Origin: CAVVYW01 sp963752605
GTDB lineage: Bacteria > Actinomycetota > Thermoleophilia > Solirubrobacterales > 70-9
Assembly (NCBI GenBank): GCA_963752605.1
Contig: CAVVYW010000006.1
Coordinates: 434,001-498,000, forward strand
Reading direction: 5' to 3'
DNA: 64,000 nucleotides
Made by a program: the position numbers and the translations under genes. Positions 32,312-42,984 of this stretch are shown piece after piece (within the stretch, counting starts at the first letter, position 1; every line of letters begins with the position of its first letter). The notes under the pieces were generated by a model. It was given only the letters and a program-made list of their open reading frames with translations, ran no database searches and was not told where the DNA came from.

Positions 32312-34051
32312 CTAGCTCCCCTTCCGCGCCCGCTTGCGGAGCGGCGCGAAGGAGCGCCACGCGCGGGTGTTGGCGACCTGGTCGGCGGTGAGCCAGGCTC
32401 GGCGCGCCGTCGCCAGCGAGTACTTGATGTTGTCGAGGGTGTCCACGCCGTGCGCATCGGTGTTGCAGACGATCGTCACCCCCGCCTCCGCGGCGAGCTT
32501 CGCGTGGCCCTCGTTGAGGTCGCGCCGGTTCGGGTTGCCGTTGATCTCCATCATCGTCCCGGTGCGCGCGGCGGCCTCGGCGATGCGCTCGATGTCGACC
32601 CCGTAGGGCTCCCGCCGCAGCAAGAGCCGGCCCGTGAGGTGCCCGATGCAGTCGATCAGCGGGTGCTCCATCGCGGCGATGATCCGATCGGTCATCTTCT
32701 TCTCGCCCATCCGGAACTGCGTGTGGACGCTGCCGATGACCCAGTCGAGCTCAGCAAGCAGCTTGTCCGGGTAGTCGGGCTCGCCGTCCGGGCCGATGTT
32801 GACCTCGGAGCCGGCCAGCAGCCTGAAGCCGCGCGGCGCCGACTCGTTGTAGGCACGGACCTCCTCGATGCGCTTCGCGAGCTGCCTGGGGCTGACGTCG
32901 TCGCCGAACCCATGGCTGGCGGAGTGGTCGGTGACCGCAAGGTATGCGTAGCCGCGCTTGCGGGCGGCCTCAGCCATCTCCTCGAGCGAGTTGCGCCCGT
33001 CCGACAGCGTGGTGTGGCAATGGAGGTCGCCGCGGATGTCGTCGACCGTAACGAGGTCGGGTAGCTCGCCGGACTCCGCCGCCTGGATTTCACCCCGCCC
33101 CTCGCGGAGCTCGGGCTCGATGTATGCCAGCCCGAGCAGCTCATAGACCCCCGCCTCGTCGGCGAAGCGATGAACCTTCTTGCCCTTGGTCTTGGCGACG
33201 CCGTGCTCGCTGACCGAGAAGCCTCGGGCGAGAGCCCGCTCGCGGAGCTGCACGCTGTGCGCGGCGGAGCCGGTGAAGTGCTGGAGCAGGTTCCCGAAGT
33301 TCTCGTCGGACCCGAAACGCACGTCGACCGAGAGGCCCGAGTGGGTGAGGACACTCGCCTTCTCCTGCCCGCCGCCGCGGGCCTCGGCCGAGAGGCCGTG
33401 GGTCGTCAGCGCCTCGGCCAGCGACGCCGGATCGTCCGTGATCGCGATCAGGTCGAGGTCCTTGCAGGTCTCGGCCCAGCGCCTGGCGGATCCGGCAATC
33501 TCGATCCTGCTCGCGACGCCCGCCTCCAGCAGGTCGCCCCTGATCTCCTCGGCGATCGGCAACACATGGGAGAGAAGGAGCCGCTCGCCCGCGCCGTCCT
33601 CGGAGAGGTTGCTGAGCGAGGCGAGCACGTTCTCCTCCGCCTTCGGACCGAGGCCGCGTATCTCGCGCAGCCGCTGGTCCTCGGCGGCCTGCTTGAGCTG
33701 CTCAAGGTTCTCCACCCCGATCTCGTCGTAGATGAGCTTTGCCGTCTTGGCACCCAGCCCCGGGACCCTCGTCACCTCCACCAGCGTCGCCGGGAACTTC
33801 TGCTTCAGCTTCGCCGCCGCCGGGATCTCACCCTCTGCGATCAGGGCGGAGACCTTCTCAGCGATCGTCTTGCCGACCCCCGGCAATTCGGTCAGCCTGC
33901 CCTCCGCCGAGAGCTGCTCCGCGGAGATCGGGCTCTGCGCGATCGCCTGTGCCGCTTCCCGGTAGGCGAGCACCCGAAAGCGGTCGGCGCCGTCCAGCTC
34001 ATAGAGGATGCCCAGCTCGCGCAGGGCGGATGCGATCTCGGCGTTGCGCAT
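32312..34051 (-). CDS. polX: Family X DNA polymerase with PHP exonuclease domain
   Basis: The 579-residue protein matches bacterial PolX. It has an N-terminal helix-hairpin-helix part (LTELPGVGKTIAEKVSALI, VPGLGAKTAKLIY, IRGLGPKAEENVL). The palm has GSARRWAETCKDLDLIAIT at residues 187-205, with the two catalytic aspartates, and the third in LSVDVRF at about 243. The C-terminal PHP domain begins RGDLHCHTTLSDGRNSLEEM at about 341 and contains TDHSASHG, GSEVNI and NTDAHGVDT metal ligands. It performs gap-filling repair synthesis with 3'-5' exonuclease. It stands alone between tetR and a GT2 gene. Confidence 0.93.
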   Translation of the reverse strand: MRNAEIASALRELGILYELDGADRFRVLAYREAAQAIAQSPISAEQLSAEGRLTELPGVGKTIAEKVSALIAEGEIPAAAKLKQKFPATLVEVTRVPGLGAKTAKLIYDEIGVENLEQLKQAAEDQRLREIRGLGPKAEENVLASLSNLSEDGAGERLLLSHVLPIAEEIRGDLLEAGVASRIEIAGSARRWAETCKDLDLIAITDDPASLAEALTTHGLSAEARGGGQEKASVLTHSGLSVDVRFGSDENFGNLLQHFTGSAAHSVQLRERALARGFSVSEHGVAKTKGKKVHRFADEAGVYELLGLAYIEPELREGRGEIQAAESGELPDLVTVDDIRGDLHCHTTLSDGRNSLEEMAEAARKRGYAYLAVTDHSASHGFGDDVSPRQLAKRIEEVRAYNESAPRGFRLLAGSEVNIGPDGEPDYPDKLLAELDWVIGSVHTQFRMGEKKMTDRIIAAMEHPLIDCIGHLTGRLLLRREPYGVDIERIAEAAARTGTMMEINGNPNRRDLNEGHAKLAAEAGVTIVCNTDAHGVDTLDNIKYSLATARRAWLTADQVANTRAWRSFAPLRKRARKGS

Positions 34052-34112
34052 GCCCTCAGGCTAGTGACGGCCTCGGGGCTGCCGCGTCAGAGCCTCTCTA
34101 CCATCCCGCGCC

Positions 34113-34868
34113 GTGACGGACGCGGGCTCCCCCCCGGATTCCGGATCGGCGGTGGAGCCGCGGGTCTGGGTCATCCTGCCCACCTACAACGAGGCGGAGA
34201 ACCTGGAGCCGCTGGTGAACGCGGTGCTCGAGCGGCTGCCGGAGTCGCGGCGGGTGCTGATCGTCGACGACAACTCGCCCGACGGCACCGGGGAGATCGC
34301 CGACCGGCTCGCCGAGGCGAGCGAGGACGTGGCGGTGCTCCATCGTGAGCACAAGGAGGGGCTGGGCCCCGCGTACCTGGCCGGCTTCCGGGAGGCGCTG
34401 GCGGGCGGCGCGGAGCTGGTGATCGGGATGGACGCCGACTTCTCCCACGACCCCGGCTACCTGCCGCAGTTGCTGAGGGCGACGGATGACGCCGACCTGG
34501 TGCTCGGCTCGCGCTACGTGCCCGGCGGGGGCGTCACCGAGTGGGGAAAGCTGCGCCGCTTCATCAGCAAGCGAGGCAGCGGCTACGCCCGTCGGACGCT
34601 CGGCGTCGGTATCCGGGATCTGACCGGCGGCTTCAAGTGCTTCCGGCGCGAGGTGCTCGAGGCGATCGAACTCGACACGATCACCTCCCGCGGCTACGCA
34701 TTCCAGGTCGAGACGACCTACCGGGCGATCCAGGCCGGCTTCCGCGTGGTCGAGGTGCCGATCGTCTTCCGCGACCGACGGGAGGGGAGCTCGAAGATGA
34801 CCAAGGGGATCGTCGCGGAGGCGATCTGGCGAGTTCCCGCGATGCGCCGGCGAGGTACCCGGCGATGA
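34113..34868 (+). CDS. Polyprenol-phosphate mannosyltransferase-like GT2 (DPM1 type)
   Basis: The 251-residue protein (GTG start) has the GT-A motifs VWVILPTYNEAENLEPLVN, VLIVDDNSPDGTGEIADRL and GMDADFSHDPGYLPQL, plus the acceptor segment DLTGGFKCFRREVLEAI. The arrangement TSRGYAFQVETTYRA close to the C-terminus is typical of dolichol/polyprenol-phosphate mannose synthases. It probably makes polyprenyl-phosphate-mannose for lipoglycan or protein glycosylation. There is no C-terminal membrane domain, as in soluble Ppm1-type enzymes. It is a single gene, with a 120-bp gap before trxA. Confidence 0.88.
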   Translation: MTDAGSPPDSGSAVEPRVWVILPTYNEAENLEPLVNAVLERLPESRRVLIVDDNSPDGTGEIADRLAEASEDVAVLHREHKEGLGPAYLAGFREALAGGAELVIGMDADFSHDPGYLPQLLRATDDADLVLGSRYVPGGGVTEWGKLRRFISKRGSGYARRTLGVGIRDLTGGFKCFRREVLEAIELDTITSRGYAFQVETTYRAIQAGFRVVEVPIVFRDRREGSSKMTKGIVAEAIWRVPAMRRRGTRR

Positions 34869-34937
34869 GGACGGCCGGCATGTCTATGCTTCGAGTCGAG
34901 GCGCCCGCTGGATCGGCAACGGCCTCGCTTCACTTTG

Positions 34938-34943
34938 TATAGT
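34938..34943 (+). promoter_or_regulatory. Possible -10 element for trxA
   Basis: TATAGT in an AT-rich patch (CACTTTGTATAGTAAG) stands out from the GC-rich surroundings, 45 bp upstream of the trxA start. The -35 region at the usual distance (GGCAAC) is poor, so this is only a plausible promoter. Confidence 0.35.
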
Positions 34944-34988
34944 AAGAGGACGAAGCGCGCACCCATCCCTAGTTAGGAGAGGACGACA

Positions 34989-35315
34989 GTGCCGGGCAAG
35001 CTCACCGACGTAACCGACGCCAACTTCCAGTCCGACGTGCTGGACGCCGACGGGCCCGTGCTCGTCGACTTCTGGGCCCCGTGGTGCGGTCCCTGCCGTG
35101 TCGTCCATCCGGTGCTCGAGGAGATCGACGCCGAGCGCGACGAGCTGAAGATCGTCAGCCTCAACACCGACGAGAATCCGCAGACGGCCGCCAAGTACGA
35201 GGTCCTCTCGATCCCGACCATGATCCTGTTCAAGGACGGCGAGGCCGCGAAGCGCGTGGTCGGGGCGATGCCGAAGGCGCGGCTCGAGGCCGAGCTGGAG
35301 CCGGCTCTCGCCTAG
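34989..35315 (+). CDS. trxA: Thioredoxin
   Basis: The 108-residue protein starts at GTG, preceded by a strong GGAGAGGA ribosome site. The active site is WAPWCGPCRVVHPVL, the classical CGPC, and the cis-proline loop is LSIPTMILFKDG. It is a standard cytosolic disulfide reductase. It is alone in its direction and converges on a small membrane protein gene. Confidence 0.95.
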   Translation: MPGKLTDVTDANFQSDVLDADGPVLVDFWAPWCGPCRVVHPVLEEIDAERDELKIVSLNTDENPQTAAKYEVLSIPTMILFKDGEAAKRVVGAMPKARLEAELEPALA

Positions 35316-35325
35316 GGCGAACTCC

Positions 35326-35757
35326 CTAGAGGATCTGGGCTTCGACGAAGCCCGCCAGCAGCACCGAGAAGCCAGCGATCTCGGCGATGATCAGCGCCCA
35401 CATGAAGGTGTGCAGGCCCGGGAAGGGGTCGCGGAACTGGTTGTCCGTGACCCGTCGCGCTCCCTGCCAGATGTAGCCCGAGACCGCTGCGACGAAGAAG
35501 AAGATCACGCTGAATGCCGCGATGAGGTTGACCGCGGTGCTCCACCCGCTGAGCTCGACGAAGGTCGCGATCAGCAGCGTCGCGAACGAGTAGAGCAGCG
35601 CCGCCCGGTGCGCGGTGTCCACATAGGGGTGGGCGAGGCCGTCCTTCGCCGCGGCCATCTGGCGGAATTTCCAAACGCCGAGCAGGAGGGCGCCGATGAA
35701 GATCAGGCCCGCGGCCAGCAGCACCGCCCGGGTGTCGCTCCCGAGCTCGATCTTCAG
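35326..35757 (-). CDS. Four-helix membrane protein, possible CTG start
   Basis: The best in-frame start is a CTG at 35757 overlapping the cupin stop as CTGA, which gives a natural N-terminus (MKIELGSDTRAVLLAAGLIF) and 143 residues; the alternative GTG at 35724 would begin in the middle of helix 1. Four hydrophobic helices are visible. The spacing and loops (GLAHPYVDTAHRAALLYS, FPGLHTFMWALI) faintly resemble hydroxylaminobenzene mutase / styrene oxide isomerase proteins, but I would not assign that activity. It is coupled to the upstream cupin gene. Confidence 0.7.
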   Translation of the reverse strand: MKIELGSDTRAVLLAAGLIFIGALLLGVWKFRQMAAAKDGLAHPYVDTAHRAALLYSFATLLIATFVELSGWSTAVNLIAAFSVIFFFVAAVSGYIWQGARRVTDNQFRDPFPGLHTFMWALIIAEIAGFSVLLAGFVEAQIL

Positions 35758-36140
35758 TCCGTCCAGAAGTCCTGAACGATCTCGGCGTCGCCCTCGACCC
35801 GCGGCCCGAAGACGAGCAGCTCCAGCGCGTCGGAGTCCGCCTCGAACTGCCGCGTGACCGGCGGGGAGATCCGAATCGCGTCCATCGGCGCGACCTCGAT
35901 GATCTCGTCGTCGAGCTTCACCCGCCCGGTTCCGGACAGGACGACGTAGATCTCCTCGGCGTCCTCGTGCCGGTGCCCGAACGCATGGCGCTTTCCGGGC
36001 TTCACGACCTGGAAGGAGACCCCGGTCTGCTCCGCGTCGAGGTCCCCGTGCCCGAAGCGCACCTCCTGGTTGTCGGAGACACCGCCCTTCACCGCCACGT
36101 CCTCGACCTCCCGCAGGTTCTTCTTCGTGAAGGGAGCCAT
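35754..36140 (-). CDS. Small cupin-domain protein
   Basis: The 128-residue protein is a single cupin barrel. Motif 1 is KRHAFGHRHEDAEEIYVVLSG, with the two metal-binding histidines and glutamate. Motif 2 is weak (IRISPPVTRQFEADSD), lacking the usual histidine. It may be a sensor, isomerase or sugar-binding protein; no substrate can be inferred. It lies downstream of ileS by nine bases and overlaps the following membrane protein gene by CTGA, so the three may share a transcript. Confidence 0.82.
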   Translation of the reverse strand: MAPFTKKNLREVEDVAVKGGVSDNQEVRFGHGDLDAEQTGVSFQVVKPGKRHAFGHRHEDAEEIYVVLSGTGRVKLDDEIIEVAPMDAIRISPPVTRQFEADSDALELLVFGPRVEGDAEIVQDFWTD

Positions 36141-36149
36141 GCGTCGACC

Positions 36150-39100
36150 CTAGTCGAACGGGTCGCCCTCGACCCGGGCGAGCGCGATCGTCAGCTCACG
36201 GCCGTCGATCTTCGCCAGCTCGCCGGTCCGGTCGGCGCTGTGGTTGATGGTGACGGCGAGGGTCTCGCCGGAGATGTAGTCCTCGTGCTCCCGGGCGGCC
36301 TCGAGCAGGTCCGCGTCCCCGCCGAGCCCGAGCTCGATCCGGTCGGAGATGTGCAGGCCGGCGGCCTTGCGCGCGTTCTGCACGGCGTGGACGATCTCGC
36401 GGGCCCAGCCCTCGGCCCGCAGCTCCTCGTCGAGCTCCAGGGACAGCGCGACGGCGTGGCCCGCCTCCGACTCGACCTGGTAGCCCTCGAGCGGCTCCAT
36501 CACCAGGGTGACCTCGTCGGCGCTGAGAGTGTGGTCCGCCCCGTCGATCGAAATCCCGACCTGGCCGCCGCCCTCGATCGCCTTGGCGACCGCGTCCGGA
36601 TCGAGGGCCTCGATCGCCGCGGCCACCTGCGGCATCTTGGAGCCGAAGCGTGGCCCGAGTACGCGGTAATTGGCCTTGGCCCGGTAGGAGACGAGCTGGG
36701 AGCGCTCGTGGACGAACTCGAGCTCCTTGACGTTCAGCTCCGAGGTGACGATCCCGGCGAGCCGCTCGATCGACCCGCGCTCGGCGTCCGAGGCGACGAT
36801 CACCGCGCGGCCCAGCGGCTGGCGCATCTTCACCCTGGCCTGGGCGCGCCCGGCTCGGCCGAGCTCGACCGTCCGCTGGACGATCTCCATCTCGCGCTCC
36901 AGCTCCTCGTTGACACGCTCGGGATCCGGCTCGGGCATGTCGCAGAGGTGGACCGAGTCGGGCGCGTCCATGAAGGCCTCCTCGGCGCCGCCGACGAGGT
37001 TGGTGTAGATCTCATCCGCGATGAAGGGGGTGAAGGGGGCGAGCAGCTTCGAGATCTCGACCAGGCAGATGCGGAGGGTCGCGAGGGCGAACATGTCGCC
37101 CTCCCAGAAGCGGCGGCGCCCGAGGCGGACGTACCAGTTCGAGAGCTCCTCGCAGTAGTCGGCGATCGCCCGGCCCGCGGCCGTGCAGTCGAACTCGTCC
37201 ATGTGCTCGCGGACCGCGGCGATCGTGCCCTGGAGCCGCGAGAGGGCCCACCCGTCGAGGTCGTCGGCGTGCGGGTGGGGCTCGAACTCTGCGCCCCTCA
37301 GGGTGGCGCCGGGGGCGAAGTCCTCGGGGCCGAGCTCGAGCTTCGGCTCGTCGTAGACCGCCTCCGGGTCGAGCTCCGGGGTGGTCGTGTTGGCGTAGAG
37401 CACCCAGAACGAGTAGGTGTTCCAGAGGGTGAGCATGAACTGGCGCACCGCCTCGCCGACCGTGTCGGCGGCGAAGCGATACCCGGTCCAGGGCTGCTGC
37501 GAGGTGAAGTAGTACCAGCGGAAGGCGTCCGCGCCGTGGAGGCCGAGCACCTCCCACGGATCCACGACGTTGTCGCGGCTCTTCGACATCTTCCGGCCCT
37601 CCGGATCGAGGATCAGGCCGAGGCAGACGCAGTTGCGGAAGCTCGAGGTGTCGTGGAGGAGCACCGACTCCGCGAGCAGCGTGTAGAACCAGCCGCGGGT
37701 CTGGTCGATCGCCTCGCAGATGTAGTCGGCCGGGAAGCGCTCCTTGAACAGCTCCTCGTTCTCAAACGGGTAGTGGTGCTGGGCCCACGGCATCGACCCC
37801 GAGTCGAACCAGGCGTCGATGACCGCCAGGACCCGCCGCATCGTGCCGCCGCAGCCCTCGCGTTCGCACGCGAACGAGACCTCGTCGATGTAGGGGCGGT
37901 GGAGGTCGTCCGGGACCTCGACGCCGCGCTCGCGAAGGTCGGCGATCGAGCCGGCGCAGAAGCGCTCCTCACAGTCCTTCTCGTCGCACTCCCAGATCGG
38001 CAGCGGGGTCCCCCAGTAGCGGTCCCGGGAGAGCGCCCAGTCAACGTTGTTCTCGAGCCACTTGCCGAAGCGCCCGTGCTTGATGTGCTCGGGGTGCCAG
38101 CCGATCTCCTCGTTGGCCGCAAGCAGACGGTCCTTGACCTGGCTGGTGGCGATGTACCAGCTCGACTTCGCGTAGTAGATGAGCGGCGTGTCGCAGCGCC
38201 AGCAGTGGGGATATGCGTGCAGGTAGGTCTCGGCGCGAAGCAGCTTCCCGCGCTCGTCGAGCGCCTTGACGATGTCGGGGTTCGCCTCGCGCACCCCTCG
38301 CCCCTCGAAGTCCGTGATCCGCTCGTCGAAGGTGCCCTCGAGCGTGACCGGGTTCTGCAGCGTGATCCCGTACTCCTCACCGAGCCGGAAGTCGTCCTCG
38401 CCGAAGGCGATCGCGGTGTGGACCAGGCCGGTGCCCTCCTCGGTGCTGACGAAGTCCGCCAGCAGCACGGTGTGCCCCCGCGGCCCGTAGTCGGTGATGT
38501 AGTCGAAGGGCGGCTCGTAGGCGCTGCCGGAGAGGGCCTCGCCCGGGAAGTGGGCGAGGACCTCGGCGTCCTCCCCGAGGACCTTCTCCACCAGGTCTCG
38601 GGCCAGCACGAGTACCTCGTCGCCCAGCCTCGCCCGGGCGTACTCGACCTCCGGGCCCGCGGCGACCGCGGCGTTGGTGATCAGCGTCCAGGGAGTGGTG
38701 GTCCAGACGAGGAGCTGGTCGCCGCGGCTCGAGCGGCGACTCCGGGATCTGGTCGCTCGGGGCCGGCTGCCTCAACGGCAGCTTCACGTACACGGAGGGG
38801 TCCTCGATGTCGTGGTAGCCCTGCGCGACCTCGTGGGAGGAGAGCGCGGTCCCGCACCGCGGGCAGTAGGGAACGACCTTGTTGCCCTCATAGAGCCGGC
38901 CGTCGTCCCAGATCCGCCTCAGCGCCCACCAGACCGACTCGATGTAGTCGTTGTCCAGCGTGACGTAGGGGTCGTCGAGGTCGAGCCAGAAGCCGATCCG
39001 CTCGGTCAGCCGGTTCCAGTCCTCCACGTAGCGGAAGACGGACTCCCGGCAGCGCTGGTTGAACTCGGCGATCCCATAGGCCTCGATCTCGGCCTTCGAG

Positions 39101-39414
39101 GAGATGCCCAGCTCCCGCTCGATCTCCAGCTCGACGGGCAGGCCGTGACAGTCCCACCCCGCCTTGCGCGGGACGTAGTGGCCGGTCATGGTCCGGTAGC
39201 GCGGATAGATGTCCTTGAAGACACGGGAGAGGACGTGGTGCGAGCCGGGCCGGCCGTTGGCGGTCGGCGGGCCCTCGTAGAAGCCCCAGAGCGGGGCGCC
39301 CTCGCGGCGCTCCAGGGAGCGGGGAAAGGTGTCGCGCTCGCGCCAGCGCTCGAGCACTCGCTCCTCGAGCTCGGGGAAGGACTGCTTCGGGTCGACGGGT
39401 CGGAATCCCGGCAT
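36150..39414 (-). CDS. ileS: Isoleucine-tRNA ligase, with one frameshift
   Basis: The N-terminal frame (38377-39414) has the catalytic GPPTANGRPGSHHVLSRVFK, where PGSHH is the HIGH-box equivalent of type 2 IleRS, and a zinc knuckle CPRCG. Near 38725 the frame must shift by one to continue as DQLLVWTTTPWTLITN and then through the editing domain, GRKMSKSRDNVVDP (KMSKS) and the anticodon domain to the stop at 36150. The corrected length is about 1088 residues, right for the family. The single indel lies in CCGCGGCGACC. An essential gene cannot be a pseudogene unless a second copy exists, so a sequence error is most likely. Confidence 0.92.
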
Positions 39415-39454
39415 CCGGCGATTCTACGAGCGGCTCGCCGCCGACCGATTGCGC

Positions 39455-39865
39455 CTAGTCCGGCAGGATCACCGCGCCGTCGTCGGCGATCGTCCAGCGG
39501 GGGTTGTGGGCGACCTCCCAGGGATGGCCGTCCGGGTCGATGAAGACGCCCGAGTAGCCGCCCCAGAACGTCTCGGCGGGTTCGCGGCCGATCGTCGCTC
39601 CCGCGGCGCGGGCCTCCTCGATCACCGCATCGACCTCCTCGGCCGAGCGGGTGTTGTAAGCGGGAGTGACGCCTCCCCACCCGCCGCCGTCGGTGACCGC
39701 GGAGTCCTCGGCGAGCTCGGCGCGGTCCCAGAGGGCGACGATCATGCAACCCGCCTGGAAGAAGACGACGTCGTCGTCGGGGGCCGCGCCGCTCTTCCAC
39801 CCCAGCGCCTCGTAGAAGGCGCGAGCCCTGGACAGGTCCCTGACCCCGAGGGTGATCAGGCTCAT
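39455..39865 (-). CDS. VOC family (glyoxalase/bleomycin-resistance-like) protein
   Basis: From the ATG at 39865, with GGAGCAG six bases upstream, the product has 136 residues. It has two beta-alpha-beta modules: MSLITLGVRDLSRARAFYEALGW near the N-terminus and GYSGVFIDPDGHPWEVAHNP near the end, with the final metal-site Glu. Members include glyoxalases, dioxygenases and antibiotic-binding proteins, so the activity is unknown. It lies upstream of ileS by 40 bases in the same direction. Confidence 0.85.
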   Translation of the reverse strand: MSLITLGVRDLSRARAFYEALGWKSGAAPDDDVVFFQAGCMIVALWDRAELAEDSAVTDGGGWGGVTPAYNTRSAEEVDAVIEEARAAGATIGREPAETFWGGYSGVFIDPDGHPWEVAHNPRWTIADDGAVILPD

Positions 39866-39952
39866 GCGCTGCTCCACTCGGCGATCCTAGTTGACGCCTG
39901 CGGGGTGTCGCCTGCGGGGTGTTATTTGCGGAGATGTGGGAATGTGGCCCCG

Positions 39953-40699
39953 ATGGGGCGTGCGATCTCGGGCACAGTTGTGGCGCTCGCGCTCGCCCTC
40001 GCGGCGTGCGGGGGCGAGGACGAGGCCGACAAACCGGTGCGGCCGAAGCTGCCGGCCGAGTTGGCGACCGCGCTCGCCTACGAGAGCGACCAGATCGCGG
40101 CCAGCCTCGCCGAGGGGCGCGAATGCGCGGCGCACCGGCAGGCACAGGCGCTGCGCGCGCACGTCGGCGACGCGGTCGGCAGCGGCGAGGTCCCGCCCGC
40201 GCTGGGGCGGGAGATGAGCGCAGCCGCCAGCTCCCTCGACGACGGGATCGTGTGCGAGCCCGCGCCCCCGCCCGCTCCTGAGCCGAAACCGAAGAAGGAG
40301 GAGCCGGTCGCTGGACCGTGCGAACAGCTCGAGGCTCAGCTCGCCCAGCTCGAAGCGCAGGCGGAGCAGGCGAAGGAGCAGGAGAAGGCGGCGCAGGGCC
40401 AGGGCAAGCAGGCGGCCAAGGACCTCCGCGAGCAGTACGAGGAGCAGGCGAAGCAGCTGGAGGAGCAGCTGCGGTTCCAGTGTGAGGAGCTCGAGGGTGG
40501 CGGAAGCGACGAGGGGGGCGAGGGGGGCGAGTCGTCCCGCCCGGCCAGGCGAAGAAGGACTAGGCGGCGCGGTCCAGCTTGCGGCAGATCTCGGCGAGCT
40601 GGCGCTTCTCGGCCTCGTCGAGGCCGCCGAAGGCCTCGCGGACGCGCTCGGCGTGGCCCGGGAACGCGTGGGCGACCAGGTTGTAGCCGGCCGGGCTGA
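39953..40699 (+). CDS. Lipoprotein with coiled-coil, Glu/Gln-rich region
   Basis: The N-terminus MGRAISGTVVALALALAACG carries a lipobox (LAAC) after a short hydrophobic helix, so it should be lipid-anchored outside the membrane. A small globular part with two cysteines (EGRECAAHR, DGIVCEP) follows, then a Pro/Lys linker and a long Glu/Gln coiled coil (AQLEAQAEQAKEQEKAAQGQ). The frame as written ends at 40699, inside the convergent MarR gene. After the G-runs at 40511-40528 another frame ends QAKKD with a TAG at 40561, where it would share CTAG with the MarR stop. I suspect that earlier end is the real one. Confidence 0.72.
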   Translation: MGRAISGTVVALALALAACGGEDEADKPVRPKLPAELATALAYESDQIAASLAEGRECAAHRQAQALRAHVGDAVGSGEVPPALGREMSAAASSLDDGIVCEPAPPPAPEPKPKKEEPVAGPCEQLEAQLAQLEAQAEQAKEQEKAAQGQGKQAAKDLREQYEEQAKQLEEQLRFQCEELEGGGSDEGGEGGESSRPARRRRTRRRGPACGRSRRAGASRPRRGRRRPRGRARRGPGTRGRPGCSRPG

Positions 40700-41018
40700 G
40701 CGCCACCGACACCGCGCGGCGGTCGCTCTCCAGGCGGCTGCGCTCGACGAAGCCGCGGCCCTCGAGGGTGTCGAGGACCTCCGTAGCCGTCGCCTTCGAG
40801 GCGCCGAGGCGGCGGCGAATCGCGCGCAGCTCGAGCCGGCCGCCCGCGCTCGTCAACAGGACCAGCATCGCGAAGCCGGTCGCGGACACTCCGATCCGAT
40901 CCAGGTCGGCCGCCAGCCGACGGGTGAGCGTCGCCTCCGCCCGGATCAGGGCCTCCAGCGCCCGATGCGCGAGTGGGTCGATGGGGCGAAGGGAGGCCGC
41001 CTCGTCGCTCACGGGCAT
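40560..41018 (-). CDS. MarR family transcriptional regulator
   Basis: The ATG at 41018 gives 152 residues; the longest frame would start at 41078. The winged-helix domain is clear: LTRRLAADLDRIGVSATGFA, then LELRAIRRRLGASKATATEVLDTLEGRGFVERS with the recognition helix, and the wing ESDRRAVSVALSPAGYNLV. It would bind DNA as a dimer and respond to small phenolic or oxidative ligands. Its target is not evident. It is convergent with the lipoprotein gene and divergent from the next lipoprotein-like gene. Confidence 0.9.
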   Translation of the reverse strand: MPVSDEAASLRPIDPLAHRALEALIRAEATLTRRLAADLDRIGVSATGFAMLVLLTSAGGRLELRAIRRRLGASKATATEVLDTLEGRGFVERSRLESDRRAVSVALSPAGYNLVAHAFPGHAERVREAFGGLDEAEKRQLAEICRKLDRAA

Positions 41019-41092
41019 CAAGTTAGGCGGCGGGGCGGACGAATCCGTGCCTGAGAGCCGACCGAGCGGCGGCGGCACCCTAGGATCGGGCG

Positions 41093-41590
41093 ATGGCCCG
41101 CGAGATCCCCAGCCCGCCGAGCGGTGGTCCGCGCTGGCGGCCCTCGCGGCGGCCGGCGCGCTCGCCGCGGGCTGCTCCTCGGAGGAGGATCAGACCCCGG
41201 AGGCGTGCCTGGTCGAGCAGCGACGCGTACCTTCAGGCGCTGGAGGCGTCGCCGGGGGAGGTCCGGCTCGACGGGACGCCGATCTCCGAGTGCCTGATCC
41301 CCCTCGCAGGAGGGCGGCGAGCTGGCGCGGGTCGGGGAGGAGATGGTGGTCGCTGCGACCACCCTGAACGCCGAGGCCCGCGAGGATCCCGGCGGCCCCG
41401 CGGCGGTCCGGCTCGGCTACCTGATCGGGGCGGCGACCGAGGGGGCGGATGCGATCCACGCCGACCTGGTCCGGCGGCTCAACTCGGCCGCGAACTTCAG
41501 CCCGGAGCAGCTTCAGCCCACGGAGTTCCAGCGCGACTTCGGCCGCGGCTTCGCCGCCAGGCCAGGAGTCGGGGTAGATAGCCTCAGGCC

Positions 41591-41594
<4 letters not shown>
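41093..41594 (+). pseudogene. Small secreted lipoprotein, broken by several frameshifts
   Basis: The start ATG at 41093 fits MAR, then another frame gives RWSALAALAAAGALAAGCSS, a signal peptide with lipobox. A further shift near 41212 gives SDAYLQALEASPGEVRLDG with PISECLIP. A third near 41305 gives GGELARVGEEMVVAATTLNA and then an Ala-rich helical domain to the stop, which overlaps the fumC ATG (ATGA). The pieces make a coherent lipoprotein of about 165 residues. I do not recognise the family. The density of frame changes equals that in the adjacent fumC, which points to poor sequence. Confidence 0.6.
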
Positions 41595-42903
<1,309 letters not shown>

Positions 42904-42907
42904 CCGC

Positions 42908-42984
42908 TTACTTCTTCCTCCGCTTGCACTTCTTCGCGGCTGCGCCCTTCCTCTTCTTCTTCTTGCACTTCTTCTTCTTGGCGG
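42908..42984 (-). repeat. 3'-end sequence shared by three adjacent surface-protein genes
   Basis: The end of this gene is nearly the same at DNA level as 46697-46775 and similar to 44215-44290. Each encodes a polybasic tail with two cysteines 12-14 residues apart. The similarity exceeds that of the bodies of the proteins, so the tails were duplicated or exchanged as units. Confidence 0.75.

Noticed and set aside
35967..38963. 998-residue plus-strand ORF
   Set aside because: It lies antisense to ileS and has the Val/Arg/Gly/Leu composition typical of a shadow frame in GC-rich DNA; no domain is visible.
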